A DNA stretch of 64,000 bases, taken from the NCBI GenBank assembly GCA_964059195.1, contig CAXKWD010000005.1, forward strand, positions 137,407,686 to 137,471,685, written 5' to 3'. The DNA is from Ectobius pallidus. Taxonomy: Eukaryota; Arthropoda; Insecta; Blattodea; Ectobiidae. Position 1 is the stretch's first letter. The number at the start of each line of letters is the position of its first letter. Both the position numbers and the translations under genes were made by a program. Positions 34,440 through 47,225 of this stretch are shown here, in pieces. The notes beneath the pieces were generated by a model. That model was not told where the DNA came from. It did not search any database and saw nothing but the letters and a program-made list of their open reading frames with translations.

Positions 34440-35237
34440 TCTACATATTTGTAGCGTATTTTAATCGTATATAAGCGACTTTGTCCTGACTGACTGACTT
34501 AGAGAATCAACGTAGAGCCTAAACTATAATAGGTAGAGACTTAGAATTTTGACAGTACCTTCGTTTTATAATGTAAGTTAAGAAAGGATTTTGAAAAAAT
34601 ACATTTTTATGACAAAATCAAATGTTTTCGAGGAGACGAAATAGCTTCCATACTCCTATTAGCAAGACAGTATTCAATTGGGAAATTACTTCAAGATGGC
34701 CTTGTTCTGTTGCTATCTTGATTCATTTGTTTACGATTCGCAGAGCTCTGATTTTTTTTTTACATACGTGGACAGAAGGGGATCATGACTGAACGCCTAA
34801 ATGGGAAAACATTGAATAATTTGGACGTAACTCACTATGCGGAGGTCTTATTTCCCCTGGGCAGCGCACTTTAATCGTGAAAAGCACCTCGAAGCCGGGT
34901 TTTTAGTTTTTTAATTGATCAATCGTTATAATAAAATTGTTAATACATGACTTGGGCAAGGTTCATGAATCTATGGTTAATTTCATTCGTTTCATTTCGA
35001 ATTTGTATGCCCATATGGCAGCATAAAATTCGGTTTGCTCGTTTAATTATTTATATTTATTACGTATAACAGTATCATTATTAAGAATAAAATTGTGTAA
35101 TTCCTGCAATTTATGGAAAAACAATGTCAGTGTTAATAAATATAACGTATTATTTATTTTTTATTAAATGAATAATTTAAACAAAACACCTAGCAGTTGA
35201 ATAAATGATCGCGAGCGAAGTCGCGGGCAACTGCTAG
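34440..35237 (+). mobile_element. Helitron-like non-autonomous element
   Basis: The 3' end has a hairpin (CGCGA, six-base loop, TCGCG at 35210-35225), then eight bases, then CTAG at 35234-35237 followed by T. This is the standard Helitron terminus layout. The start is placed at TC (34440-34441), before TACATATTTGTAGCG and a TGACTGACTGACT tract. The preceding base is G rather than the expected A, so the 5' end is uncertain. The interior matches 3190-3760 in inverse orientation. It has no coding capacity. Confidence 0.5.
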
Positions 35238-36686
35238 TAGCTTATGAGTAGACTTACCTACTTTTCGTCAGTGATGAATTAATGAATTGTGGTTATTCCT
35301 GTTAATAAACAGAACATTTTTTGTTTCAAGCACTTCTAGGCCGAAATGTTGTTTTTGTACACTAGCGATGTAACAGGTAATTGTAGTAATAGTGCGACTT
35401 TTTCTTTTTTGAACGAAATTTTATTTTTCAAGGAAAATCTCGAGTTTTGGAAAAGTCTCATTTTTTAAATGGACTTAAATTATATGCTCACTGAAATTAG
35501 AATAAATATGCAAGGAATGGGGCTTAAGCCATGACAACAATTTTTTTAATTTGAAAATCTTGAACTATTTTAATATTTTGAAACATACAAATGAAAGGGC
35601 AGGGTATGGAATGTATGTATAATGCAGATTATGGGTACTAGATGAAGGATAGTGAAGGAAACAGACACCCATATACATTCATACAACTGCTTCGTGCCAC
35701 TTAATGCATTACGGTAGTTGAAACCATGAAAGCACATGCACCCACTCCATGACCCATTCAAGTTCGATACGAATGGGTTTATTCCCCAAAGCTTCCATCA
35801 GTTCATTGTGGCATTTTCTGGAATTTCTCTCTCAGATAGTGAATATTTAGACGTAGGAATGCTGTTCACTCATCTTGTCATATCCATTCTGCATGATGAT
35901 TGACTCCCAACTAAATTACCATCGCCTCTACTCATATAGCCTAATCGTAGATCACAATTCTACCAAGTGATGTGTCGATATACCAGAAATGCCACACTCT
36001 CCCATGGCATACAACTTCCCATGGTACCATCGCCTTACTTTGAAAATAAAATAGTTGCCATGATTTATGATCCATCCCTAGTAGGCCTATATGCACACAT
36101 TAGTAAAAATAAATATTCAACAAACCGCTTAAATGTTGAGTTAGCAGACGTACCAGTAATTAGTGTTAAAAATGTAGTAAAATACTTATTTCAATTCAAA
36201 ATTTAAATAATCATAAGAATAAAGATATTCATGGAAATTAATTTTTGCTACATATTAATTCAACACTAAACCTCATTTCTAGTGAATGTATTTTATATTT
36301 TATTGTAATCTAGAATTAGCTGTATTTTGGTGCCCATAGTTTAAATCCTCGATACGTAAGACAAGGAGATCGTGCTACGTCATTTTATCTATACTACAAG
36401 TAAAAGAGAAAAAACCACATTGATTATAATATGTAGAATGCCTTTTAATAGAATTGTCTCATCTAAAATGATATAAGTAATTTTCATTATATTTCATTTA
36501 TTATTCATTACATGTTATTTGTTAAATACTCATTATAAATACAACTCGTTACTTGGAATTTCCTTAGATTCATTTTGATTTTCAAGTAGGCTAACTTGTA
36601 GCATTACCTATCACAGTTTCACAAATTAAAGACAATTAATAAAAGAGAAACACTAAATACTGTAGAATAGATACAGATTCAGTATG
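35238..36686. other. No recognised feature
   Basis: AT-rich sequence with only short chance frames. Nothing supported. Confidence 0.4.
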
Positions 36687-36694
36687 CCTATAAG

Positions 36695-37299
36695 TAGGGT
36701 TCGGATGTTTATGACCTAAAACAGTAGAAAATATGACTTTAAATATGCCCTTAAAAATGACTAAATATGACCCAAATGACTTAAAAAATAAATGTACTAA
36801 TTTAAAACGTTTATATACTCTAAATTCTTACATCGCATGAATTCAACCAGATAAAACTTTTTAACAATTTTGGTGATATACAGTTGTAACTTATTTGTAA
36901 TAAACTTTTATTTTTAATGAATTTGCTCTTGTTTGCTCGCTTCATCAGCTCCAAATACTCCTAATATTTTGTAGACTTTGCGTGCCCCTATAAAATATGA
37001 ACAATTGCGTTAGTTTTAAAATGTAAGTTACCTATTAATTTAGCATAAACATTAAATTAATTAAATAAATTTCAAATTAAACTCGACCTTTACCGACTTT
37101 GTAACTGAAATATGATATTAAATTACAAATATGGCCGAAATATGACCAAGATCACAAAAATAACCAAAAAATGTCTTTATATGCAAAATTAAAACGTTCC
37201 CATTAGGATAACAAGCATGCAATTCGTGTCAAATTTGTGTTCGCGGCGAAAACGGCGGTCAGGATAAAAATATTACATGTCATAAACATCCGAACCCTA
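36695..37299. mobile_element. hAT-type MITE, family 1 copy 2
   Basis: This 605-bp element has ends TAGGGTTCGGATGTTTATGA and its complement. It is flanked by CCTATAAG (36687-36694) and CTTATAAG (37300-37307), agreeing at 7 of 8 positions. It matches the copy at 10254-10864 along its length with small differences. Non-coding. Confidence 0.85.
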
Positions 37300-37719
37300 C
37301 TTATAAGCTATCAGGATTTTTCCCCATGCATCGATTTCTCTTTGTAGTTATGCTAGGGTGTACGGCTTGAAGTTTTTGGATGCAAATTGATTAACATCAT
37401 ACAAACGGCAAATTTATCAATAATTTTACAGCTAGAAATAGTAAAAGGAAAATAAAGGCCTAATAATTTCTCGCTATAATAATAGCGATATTGAAAGTTA
37501 TAGACTATAAAATATAAAATTATTATTATCTAATTTTAAACAATGCATTACAGTAATGCAAATTAATTTAATCCGTTATCATTTGATGGGCGTAAGAAAT
37601 TAAAGATGGATGTATGGATGCATGCTAGAGCTATTTTACGACAGGGATGTACAAGTACATAGACCTATGACCGTCATCGGTGGTCTGTAATTTTGTCCCA
37701 TAGGATTTGTTAGTGTTCT

Positions 37720-38030
37720 TTCTCTTAGTTTTCCTCTCCCGTTGTAGGGGCGTTTACCCGGGTCTTACAGGACCGCGACCTATCGGGAGAGGAATTTCCT
37801 ATGGATCATTTACATACTTTTCTGATAGACAAGGACATGGAGACTGGAGAGTCTTCCCGGATGCGTGTCACTCTCTGAGACAAGACGAATACACAGGAGG
37901 AGACACATCAGTCGCACACACACTCAGTCCGAAAAAGACCAGATGATATCCGGGGACCACAAGGCATAAAGTTTCCCGACATTCGTTTCGAATCGAAAAT
38001 CGAACCCGGGCCCCCTACGCATTAGTGTTC
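37720..38030 (-). repeat. SINE family D copy
   Basis: On the minus strand the head ends in the B-box-like GGTTCGATTTTCGATTCG. The body includes CCACAAGG, GATATC, the GACAAGGACATGGAGAC complement block and a pyrimidine-rich tail. It corresponds to 43085-43440 and 58160-58590 but is more diverged. Confidence 0.6.
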
Positions 38031-38559
38031 CTAATCTTGTTAGTTGTCACTTTCGATCTACTTTCTAAACAGAAAAAATAAAGCCTCCAAGGAAGAAAAC
38101 TATTGATTAAAAAATAATAAATACATAACGTAATAATAATAATAATGCAACTTTTGGAGCTTCGCAGGAGTATTCACAGCACTGCACTCGAAAACACATG
38201 TTTCAAAGATACGAGAAGAAAATGAACACACGGTATATCAACGTGAAGTTTCTCTTGCACATCTTCGCGTGAACTGAAGAGAAACCAGTCTCGAGAGCGC
38301 CCATGTTTCGGAGATGCATGGCATTATGTAACATTTAGAAGGAACTCTAACCCCTGCAGACTTCCTAGTTTTCACGCTTTCGTGGGCGTATGATTGTTCA
38401 GGTAACATTCATTCATGACTCCAGAATTTGTAAGGTAAAAACGTTTATTGCGGTTTCTTTATATAAGAATGACAGAGTTGCAATTGTCAATAATAAAACG
38501 ACGCTGCAGTGTGATTGACGTTCCTGTGACTTCGAGTAAAATAAGTCAGATACTTACTT

Positions 38560-39420
38560 GCTTATTCAATGCAATAGACAATTCCTAAGTAAAGTAAAGT
38601 GTTCCCTATACAGGCCATGGAGTCCCAGAGGGTTCCAGGAAATTGAGGCTCCGAGTTTTTAGACATTCGGAACGTGAAAGTGGTAAGGTTGTCAGCCTTA
38701 GCACCTGCCGCCTTTACCCCTAGGATTGCTCCTGGTACTTATTTCTGGAAGAGGCTGAGTCGACTCCAGGGCCATAGTGCCACCAGAAGAATTAGGCCAA
38801 TTGAAAAACTCCAACGACCTCATCGGGGATCGAACCCGCGACCTTACGGTTTGTAGCGCAGCGCCTCAACCACTACGCTACGGCGTACCCCCAATTCCTA
38901 AGTAAGCTAAAAAAATATTATCTATATTATGGAAGCTGGAGGTTCATTGACGCGATTACATGAGCCCGCCATACAACCCTATTCTGTGCTAACTCCATCC
39001 ACCCATCTCTTCCAAATCCTACTTCCCTTAAATCTATTCTAATATTGTCCTCCCACCTACGTCTAGTCTCTAGGTCTTCCAATAGGTATTTTCCCTTCGG
39101 GTCTCTCAGTCAATATTTTTGAGATAATATGTCTTTCCTCCCACGTCCCATCTCATTTCATCCTTCGTGGTCTAATTACTCGTTAGACCGAAGCTGTTAT
39201 GCAGTTTCCTTCCCTCCCCATTTTCATCTCTCTTAGGTCCAAATATTTTTCTAAGCACCCTGTTTTCGAACACTCTCAGATTATATTCGTCCCATGTCGA
39301 CCATGTCTCACATCCATATAATAAAACCGGCAGGTTAATTGTCTTATATATTTTAATTTTAGATTTCTGGACAGAAGATGAAACTAAAGAAGTTTCTGAA
39401 TTGCATGAAACAAGCATTTG
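38560..39420 (-). pseudogene. Non-LTR retrotransposon tail split by a SINE
   Basis: On the minus strand frames include INLPVLLYGCETWSTWDEYN and [20 protein letters not shown], further upstream than in the other copies. Downstream coding is frameshifted. The 3' end near 38565 is TAAG-like. A SINE A copy interrupts it at 38593-38892. Confidence 0.7.
38593..38892 (-). repeat. SINE family A, full length with 13-bp duplication
   Basis: Inserted in the LINE tail and flanked by AATTCCTAAGTAA at 38580-38592 and 38893-38905. The minus-strand head is GCCGTAGCGTAGTGGTTGAG, then a B box GGGTTCGATCCCCGATGAGG. This fixes the family's length near 300 bp. Confidence 0.88.
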
Positions 39421-39859
39421 CCGATTTTAGTCGATACTTAACTTCTGGCATAATATTATTTGTATATGTAATTATTGGTCTTAGATATCTGAATTTTGTT
39501 CGAATGCTTCATCGCTATTCTAATATTTTGTAGAGTACTATTTTGAGGTTTGATTTTTTCCTGTATTCTAAGTTTCCAACCCAACATTCCTGCAGGCATC
39601 GAAAAGACTTTCTGCCAACAACTGTACAGTTTAAAATAAATTTTATTTACATAGAAATTATATAATAAATTATTTGAACTTTTAACATCTAGACAACTGT
39701 AAGCCTATGTTTATTTCCTTTGATTTTACTTAATATTGCGATTCATATTGTGTAATAATACGGTACGAGCAATTATAGAGTAATTGTAACTTTTATCGTT
39801 TAAAAGTAAACAATCAAGACTTTTCGACAAACTGAATAATAATTGGGCCCAACAATTTG

Positions 39860-40080
39860 AGGCATTTGGTCAGCATTGCGGTTCCCACAGAGTTAGTGAT
39901 GGGTTTCTTGACCGGAGCCGCTATTTCCTTATCAATTATCACCTTAGTTGTTCTCACTACGATAAGTAAACCACATTTTACACCTGACCTACACACGTAC
40001 CCCCCCCCCAAAAAAAAAACCAGGGGATCAAACCTGGTCTCCCGAATCTGTAATTAGCAATATTAATCACAACGGACAGC
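39860..40080 (-). repeat. SINE family B, decayed
   Basis: Recognised from CTTGACCGGAGCCGCTATTT and a head-end GGGATCAAACCTGGTCTCCC, both in reverse orientation. A C9/A9 run (about 40001-40018) interrupts it. The stretch 39421-39859 before it shows nothing recognisable. Confidence 0.5.
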
Positions 40081-40589
40081 ACCACGGAGACAATAAGGAA
40101 ATATCGAATAAAATCCTTGGAGTAAGTTAAAGTGGCGACCAGGCTATTGACTATACCAATGAGGCTGACAGTCTTCGAGAATGCTCATTTGTTCCTTAAC
40201 AGCTTAGAACACAGGATTGTTGATCGAATTACCGAAGATTAAATTTGGCACACGTGCAACATTAGTATTTGAACCACTCTCCCGCATGCACTTCATAGTC
40301 AGTGGCACCGCAAGATTTTTTTTTTTTCTGCAGATGAGCCATAAGAATGTTTAGGTGGGCCATGAGTATATGTATTTGTAATCAATTTTATTCCTAAATT
40401 GATAAATTGATAACATAATATGTTAAAAATGTAGCGTTGTAATACTGTCGGAGAAGCAGTTTAAAAATCTTAACGAAAACTCTGGCCTTTGGGATTGCTT
40501 GGATTCAATTTCTTTCCCAGCAACTGAACCCCTTCAAATTTTTAAATTTGAAGCGTTAACCTATTGGAACTGGACGCCATTTTATATCC

Positions 40590-40785
40590 GGTCCCAATGG
40601 CATTTACATGTGTAAAAGTGTGACACGCCCATAATAATGGTACAACCATTTTAATTATTAAAACAACTATACAAGCTAATTTCCTTCTATTAAAGTTTAA
40701 TTTTGTAGATTTACAGGATGTAAAAGGACTCCTGCGGGACAAAATTCCGGCACACTGGCGACGGTTACATAAAAAAGTTGGAATA
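40590..40785 (+). repeat. SINE family E fragment with internal insertion
   Basis: CAATGGCATTTACATGTGTA is followed, after about 90 foreign bases, by GTAGATTTACAGG and GACTCCTGCGGGACAAAATT. It then continues CCGGCACACTGGCGACGG. The last block is a very widespread arthropod SINE tail. A second copy is at 57730-57900. Confidence 0.55.
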
Positions 40786-42865
40786 CAGTTCCATCGTTAA
40801 GTTATCATAAAAACAACACTGTACACATGACCTTTTTTCGGTCCTATATATCAGACTGTGTTAACTTTATAAACAGTACATAGATCACCACAAGCTTTAA
40901 AAACAAGAAGTTACTTCAAGTTTTTTAAATGTTATACCTTCATCCTTCAGAATCAATTTGTTATTAAGTGAGGGCGTGCCAAAAGGGTGCGACACGCACC
41001 TCTTGACCTCTCTTGACGCTCGCCTCTGGTTATACTAAATTCTGGATAATTGTCTTGATTCTTACCTGTAACGAAGAATGCCTACGTCTCTCGATAAACT
41101 GTCATTTACGATCGTAACCATAATCACTGAACGCAGTAAAGACCTTTCACAACACTACACAGCGTTAACACAGACACATTACCACACATAACTCACACTA
41201 GTGACCAAGCCAGATCTTACCTGTGCACTACCATGACACACTACAACAAGAAAGAGACATCCAATTTCCAACACTGGTTGAAATCCGATCTTCTTAGCTT
41301 CCCCTTACCCCTCCACCGGACACTATGCCGTCAGTATTCTGTCACGGTCGTTATCTGTTTAGAAAAGCATTGATGTATTAACACTAACGTAATCGTTTCA
41401 TGAAATTCCAATAATATACGCATGACTACTTGAAATTTTGCGCATTATAGATTCATCGATGACGTACAGTGTAAACGTGCATTGAGGGTGACAATGCTCA
41501 CGTATTCACAATTTCGCATATTTTGGACATTACTTCACTCATATGTATCCCGTGACATAGACCAACAAGTAATAACGTAGGAATTTGTATAGGATTGAAT
41601 GGGATAATTCCTACTTGTTGTGAAATCGACACAATTTCAGTTAAAATAAAATAAAACACGCTGTTGGTTTTAGTATCTTTTATGTTTTAAAAAATTATAC
41701 ACAAGGAATAGGCCAAAAAACATTTTAGTAGATATATTTTATTGGAAAATTTTAAAATCAAGGATGCAAAAAAGAAAATTAAGCCTAATTTAACTAGATC
41801 TCAAAAATTAATTTTATAATTTTAAACCTGAGTACTCTGTATATTATAATAAGACAATTTTATACTACAAGAATAAACTGGAGTGAGTTAAAGGCAAACC
41901 ATCAAAGATATTATTATTATTTTAAATGAGGGTATAAGGTGGACACGAATGTTATATTTTATTGTAATACCACTCTCATTGGAAAAATGAAGTTCATTAA
42001 TACAATTTCAATTGTTTCAATTGTTTCTTTTTTAAATAGAGGGATTCAGGATTGGAATGATTTACCTGCAGAAATCTTAGAAACGTTTCATGCTAACGCC
42101 AAAATTTTTAAAAATATATTGAATAGGGTGTATGATAATGCATAATTTTTTTTTCTAAAATATTCTCAGTATGCAATTTTTATGTTATAGTTTTAAATGG
42201 AAATATATATATATATTTAAATTATCAGGTATGTGGATAGCTGTTGCGATATTTAATATGTAATTGTATGTATAGCGTGTCATTTTTGTATATAGGCCTA
42301 TGTATGCCTGGTATTTATTGCACCACTGCCACCGGGTTGTTGACTCATTTGCAGTGTAAGAAAAAAAATTTAAAAAAATCATTATACTGAGTTAATAGCT
42401 ATAGAAAGCCTTTCAATAAAAATGATTGGAAGAAGATTCATATAGGAGAATGGAAAATAGCAAAGGTTAATAATTATATCTCCACATAGTAATATAATCT
42501 TCACTATAATAAATAAGTGTAATAATTTGATATCGGCCAGTCATAGTCTTTCATTTCGACTAAAACATGTTTTTCCAAGATATGCGTATAATTTTATTAA
42601 TCCTTTCAGAGTTGAATTTGTATATTTATATAAACAGTCATCAAGTCAAATCATCAGTGGGCTATAAAAGTAAAATCGATGAGAATAATTTTAGTAGAAA
42701 AGTTGTTACCAATAAATGATAATAGTAACAAGAAGACGAAAATTCCCACATTTTACAATACACAATTGTCTATGATCTTAGGCTATATCTTTGCTTTTAT
42801 ATGTAATATTTTTAGATGACGAATTTATACGTCAGTAGCAGTGAAAAGTTTAAGTACAGGCATTA
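40786..42865. other. No gene supported
   Basis: AT-rich sequence. A 68-residue frame at 41939-42145 (with NRGIQDWNDLPAEILETFHA) has a loose resemblance to LINE C-terminal ends but is not enough to call. Confidence 0.4.
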
Positions 42866-42869
42866 CAGG

Positions 42870-43080
42870 CGTTGCTGGTCGCGGTAAGTAGCGTGCCTTC
42901 CTCTAGATCCGGAAGTCGCAATCTAAAGGTGGAGGGGGGGGGGGGTTCAAAGCTGGTAGGGGTTAATGGATTTTTTCAGAACGTATAAATCCTAGGCACG
43001 AAGTCCTCCAAGAAGGGACTGCATACCGTGGGTCCCGTGTCACAGATTTACAACCTTTTAGATAACTTCTTCGAGAGAGG
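42870..43080 (+). repeat. SINE family C, partial
   Basis: It carries AGTAGCGTGCCTTCCTCTAG, a G-run expansion at about 42932-42943, GGTTCAAAGC, and the body GTCCTCCAAGAAGGGACTGC up to CACAGATTTACAACC. It stops where a family D copy in the opposite orientation begins. Confidence 0.55.
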
Positions 43081-43084
43081 AAGT

Positions 43085-43440
43085 ATCTTTGGATCACATA
43101 TATATTTTTTGAACCTCTTTGGACCAGACAAGGACTTGGACGGCCTCCCTGACGAGTGATCAGCCCAATGCAGGGACCACCTCCAGACAACAAGAACACA
43201 TAGGACGAGAAACACCAGTCACGCACAGAGTAATTCCGAACAAGGGGCGGATGAGATGAAGGTGATAACGAGAGTCAGACGCTGATATCCAGGGACGACA
43301 AGGGCTAAAGGTTATCCGATATTCGTCTTACAGGTGAGAGAAATTCCCGGACAAAACATCACCTAGGTAACTTGTCCCGTCCAGGAATCGAATCCGGGCC
43401 CGCTGCGTGAGAGAACGAAACACATCCCCTGCTCTACAGG
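43085..43440 (-). repeat. SINE family D copy
   Basis: Minus-strand head with GGTTCGATTCCTGGACGGGA and a complement block of CTAGGTAACTTGTCCC. The body holds AGGACGAGAAACACCAGTCA and GACAAGGACTTGGACGGCC in plus orientation. Its tail abuts the family C copy. Confidence 0.65.
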
Positions 43441-43689
43441 ACGTATTTGGAAGACTAAATTAGAGCAACGGATCGAATTGTACGAGCCTCCGACCCTTAC
43501 AGTTGCTAGTAATGAGCTAATCGTCGAGGAGATGGACTTTCCACTCTGTCTCTCTCTGTCCTCTACAGGACACTGGCAACTACGAGTAAATTAGTCTTCC
43601 GAAGTGAAACCTCCGTATACCTAGCTATACTCCACATACCTCCGTATACTCCACAGGCGATAGGATGCCATCCATCCATCTGTACTGGC

Positions 43690-43900
43690 TTTGATTGCCC
43701 CTGGAGCTCCTGCAGGTTGATGTTCTCGGATTTTAAACCTGATGGAGGTGTAAGGTAGCCTACGAATCGTCTGTCTTTATTCCATTTGTACTATTTATAC
43801 TAATTTCTGTTAGGGGGTAAGTCGACCCAGAACGAAAAATCTCAGGGACTTCATCGAACATAGAACTAGCAATCTTCCGGACTTTAGTGCAATCCCTGTG
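43690..43900 (-). repeat. SINE family A, decayed
   Basis: CCTGGAGCTCCTGCAGGTTG, GATGGAGGTGTAAGGTAGCC and TTCTGTTAGGGGGTAAGTCG align in order with family A reversed. Head not recognisable. Confidence 0.5.
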
Positions 43901-43996
43901 TACTCTTGGGTGGAAAAGTCAATAGGGCTCACGCAAATTTGAGATTCAATCTCGGCTTGGCTCGATGACTTTTTTTCCATATAGGTCTACGTCTTA

Positions 43997-45050
43997 GGGC
44001 CTGTATGACGACCTCCTGCTATCGTATTTATCTACCAGATAGAGAACCTATCTGGAAGTTGGCCAAGAATTGCGTATTATGGTCTCCTGACAAATTCTGC
44101 CTGGGAAGACAACTTCCAGATAAGCTAGCAGGAGGATGGAGTGACTGACAAAGTACCAACTGCTAGTTAGGGATCTTGGCTGAAACAAGATGGCAGGACG
44201 CGGAAGCTTCCTGCCCTCCTGATTTTCAGAATTGATGCTGGAAGATTTAATTTACACAAAAATGTCATTTTAGGCTCACATAAGAATGAAATAGAATTGC
44301 ACAAATCGATTAATGCACTTAAAACGATGTGTTATTATGTAATTTAATTGTACAAATACAGTGAGTCCATTTTATGAGGAAACCTCGCATCACTGCCGCA
44401 TTGCCGCGCTAGCATTGTACAAAGCATAGACCCTACAAGCGGTTAGTTGCTTCGGTGTCTTGTAGTGTCTTGTAGTGAGACGCTTGTCTAATGTTGTGTG
44501 TTACGTAAGACAATAATCGAAAATGTATACGGTTGAACAGCGAATTTATTTGGTGGAATGTTACTTATTGAGAAATAACCATAGAAGGCGCGTTCGGAGA
44601 TTTTCTCGTAAATATCCTGACTGTACCATCCGTACAAAATGGTGAGTAATAAGCCTCTACATGTAGGCCTATTTTGATAATAAATTGGTTGAGTTATTCT
44701 ATTTTGTATTGTTTCTAAAGTCTTGATTTGCCGATTTGCCGGTAGTAACGGAACACGGTCCCGGCCGGTGCAAGCGCAACAGCGGGGAAAGTGTGAGCAG
44801 GATCAACGCTGTTAAAAAGTTTCCGCATAAAATGGATTCCCTGTACAAATCCGAGCTGCCGCACCTAGCGGAGAACTGCCGAACTACAACAAACACACCT
44901 CTCTGCTCAACGAGGTAAGGACCATTTTACAAATTTTTACTGCGTTCTTGCCGGTAGCAGTTCAGCGGTGGTATTACAAGGCATCTTCCAGTTAAACTAT
45001 CTGGAAGTCACGTATCGGGAAGAATTGTCGGCAGGTGGTAATACAGCCCC
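43997..45050. mobile_element. PIF/Harbinger-like element with TTA duplication
   Basis: The left end GGGCCTGTATGACGACCTCC and the complement of the right end GGGGCTGTATTACCACCTGC are inverted repeats. TTA flanks both sides (43994-43996, 45051-45053). A second inverted block (AACTTCCAGATA / TATCTGGAAG) lies inside. A 3-bp TTA duplication fits PIF/Harbinger. The 1,054-bp body contains one short coding piece and no transposase. Confidence 0.65.
44523..44645 (+). pseudogene. DUF4817-like helix-turn-helix fragment
   Basis: The 40-residue frame begins MYTVEQRIYLVECYLLRNN and continues HRRRVRRFSRKYPDC before TGA. The M-Y-T-x-E-Q/E-R..L-V-E..F/Y-L..N start and the R-F-x-K-Y-P end resemble the DUF4817 helix-turn-helix found in many insect transposon-derived proteins. 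A GTGAGT directly after the last tryptophan codon could be a splice donor. Downstream a frame at 44736-44918 has no recognised match. Confidence 0.45.
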
Positions 45051-45053
45051 TTA

Positions 45054-46185
45054 ATCTTTCGTTTATTTCTGATCTATATTTCTAAAATTGTATGTTCATA
45101 AATAATTTTTAATTTTGTACGCTATTCGACGTCGTGGGTTACAATTCCGTTCTACATTATGTTATGATAATGTGATATCGTTACATGGAAATGGCAACTT
45201 ATAACCATCTGTAAGATTCAAAAGGGTAAATGGCAACTGTTTCTTAAGGAAAGTGTACAAATTGGACCATTCTCACTTCATATGCTTTATTGATTATTTA
45301 AATTTCAATCGGGAATTAGTAATTAATTATAAATACAACACATGCTCTTTAACTTCGCTGGATGAATGTCTCGCGACTGCGTAGCAAGCAAATTTATGAG
45401 GAATTTCAAAAGATAAAGGTAAATTTATTTAGACTATGATAACAGTCCACTATGGACGAAATATTACGGAATAGGTCTTAGGTACATATTAACTGCAAGA
45501 TATGGTGTTATAGTAGCATTATTTTCTTCTACTCACTATAGGCCTTGGCCTACGTCGAGCTGAAATATTTGACAGGAACTAGGATTATCTTGTACTCCTT
45601 GACAAATGTTAAATAGCAGAGGATTGTACACAGGCACACGCATATAGATATTCACTTAACACCTTAATTCACATATTCCTGTAAATGGGATTATTCAGTT
45701 CTTAAATTAAAAAAAATTCAACAGAGAGTAGTTCAAAGTAAGATTTATTCTCTGAATGTTATTCATGAATTGCTACCAGCAAGAAGCCTTATCTAATGAC
45801 GTCATACAAAAGACGTACTGTAACGTACCAGGTTAGCAACAAGCCATTAAATTAACGATTGCCATTTGCAATAGTCAATTAACTTCTAAATAATCAGGGA
45901 CATTGGTGCTACAAAATTATTATAGGACTTATACCGTAGAATTATCTCTAATGTGCCTGGTATACGTTCAATTAATACTCGTAATGCTGTTACAGGAGCT
46001 ATAATGACTTGAATTAATTAAAATAACTAAATATTTAAAAAAATGACCGTAGATAGTTTTAAAATTTCCTGGATTTGTATGCTTGAAAATAGACAAAGGT
46101 AAATATTTTTTCTTTATACTAACCCCATGAAACTATTTCTCTTCAAGGAACAAGCTTACCGTCCTACTACTGTGTTATCTGTCTT
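45054..46185. other. No recognised feature
   Basis: AT-rich sequence without coding or repeat structure that I could support. Confidence 0.4.
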
Positions 46186-46189
46186 CATC

Positions 46190-46745
46190 TTACTTGCTTA
46201 CTTTCTTACTTGCTCAATGGCAATAGACAATTCCTAACCAAGCTGAAGGAATATTATCCATTTTATGGAACCCGGAGGTTCATTACCACTATTACATCGG
46301 CCCGCAATTCAACCTTATTCTGTGCTAACTCCATCCAATTATTCCTCTCAAATCCTACTTCCCTTAAATCTATTCTAATATTGTCTTTCCACCTACGTCT
46401 AGGTTTCCCAAGTGGTCGTTTCCTCATGGGTCTCCCAGTCAATATTTTTTAGATATGGCTTTCCTCCTCCATGCGCGTAACATGTCCAGCCCACTTCATC
46501 CTCTATTGTTTAATTACCCTTATTATATTTGGTGAAGAGTACAGGTTATGAAGCTCGTCGTTATGCAGTTTTCTCCAGTCCCCGTTTTCATCTCTCTTAG
46601 GTCCGAATATTTGTCTAAGCACCGGTTTTCGAACACTCTCGATATGTTCTTTCCGAAGAGTAAGGGACAATGTCTCAAGTCCATGTAATACGACCGACAG
46701 GACAATTGTCTTGTAACCTTTTATTTTTAGATTTCTGTAGATTTT
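46190..46745 (-). pseudogene. Non-LTR retrotransposon C-terminal tail
   Basis: Minus-strand pieces correspond to the VFEN(R), FGPKRDENG, GHVTRMEEE-like and DPMRKRPLGKPRRRW regions of the same LINE family as 6860-7372, with several frameshifts. The 3' end runs into CTTACTTGCTTACTTTC, the complement of a TAAG repeat. Confidence 0.65.
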
Positions 46746-47225
46746 AGATACTTGTATATTTTTCTACTAAGTTGACATGATAGGGAAGATCAGACCATCG
46801 TGCACACTAGTATAGCCGCTATATCTTAAAGTACCATCCTACAGGGCTAGTGTTTAGATGAATCAAGAATTTATTTTGCTACTATAAGGTACACATTTTA
46901 AAGTTTGAAGTAATTGCTATAACATTTCAGTCTTTCAAACAAATATCAATACAATTACTGGAATTGAGTTCGATTCGGGGAATTGAGAAATACTTAAGAG
47001 TTCACTGAGATTGTTGACAAGCCAAGTATGGAGGAGTAATGGCTTGTTTTGTCTCTGTTCGTTTCCTGAAGCAAAGGTAATTTCTGTCTCCTCGATGACA
47101 TCGTGCTATGACTTCTAAGTCTTCATTACTGTCAATGAACCATTACCAGTGGTTCAGATAAGTCTTTTTTCACTTGCTTAAGTTTCCTGAAAGGACAGAT
47201 TTATTTTGTATTCCTTTCTTTTCGG

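Noticed and set aside
41939..42145. 68-residue frame with a W-N-x-L-P piece
   Set aside because: Loosely LINE-like but too short, and no neighbouring match. Not enough to call.
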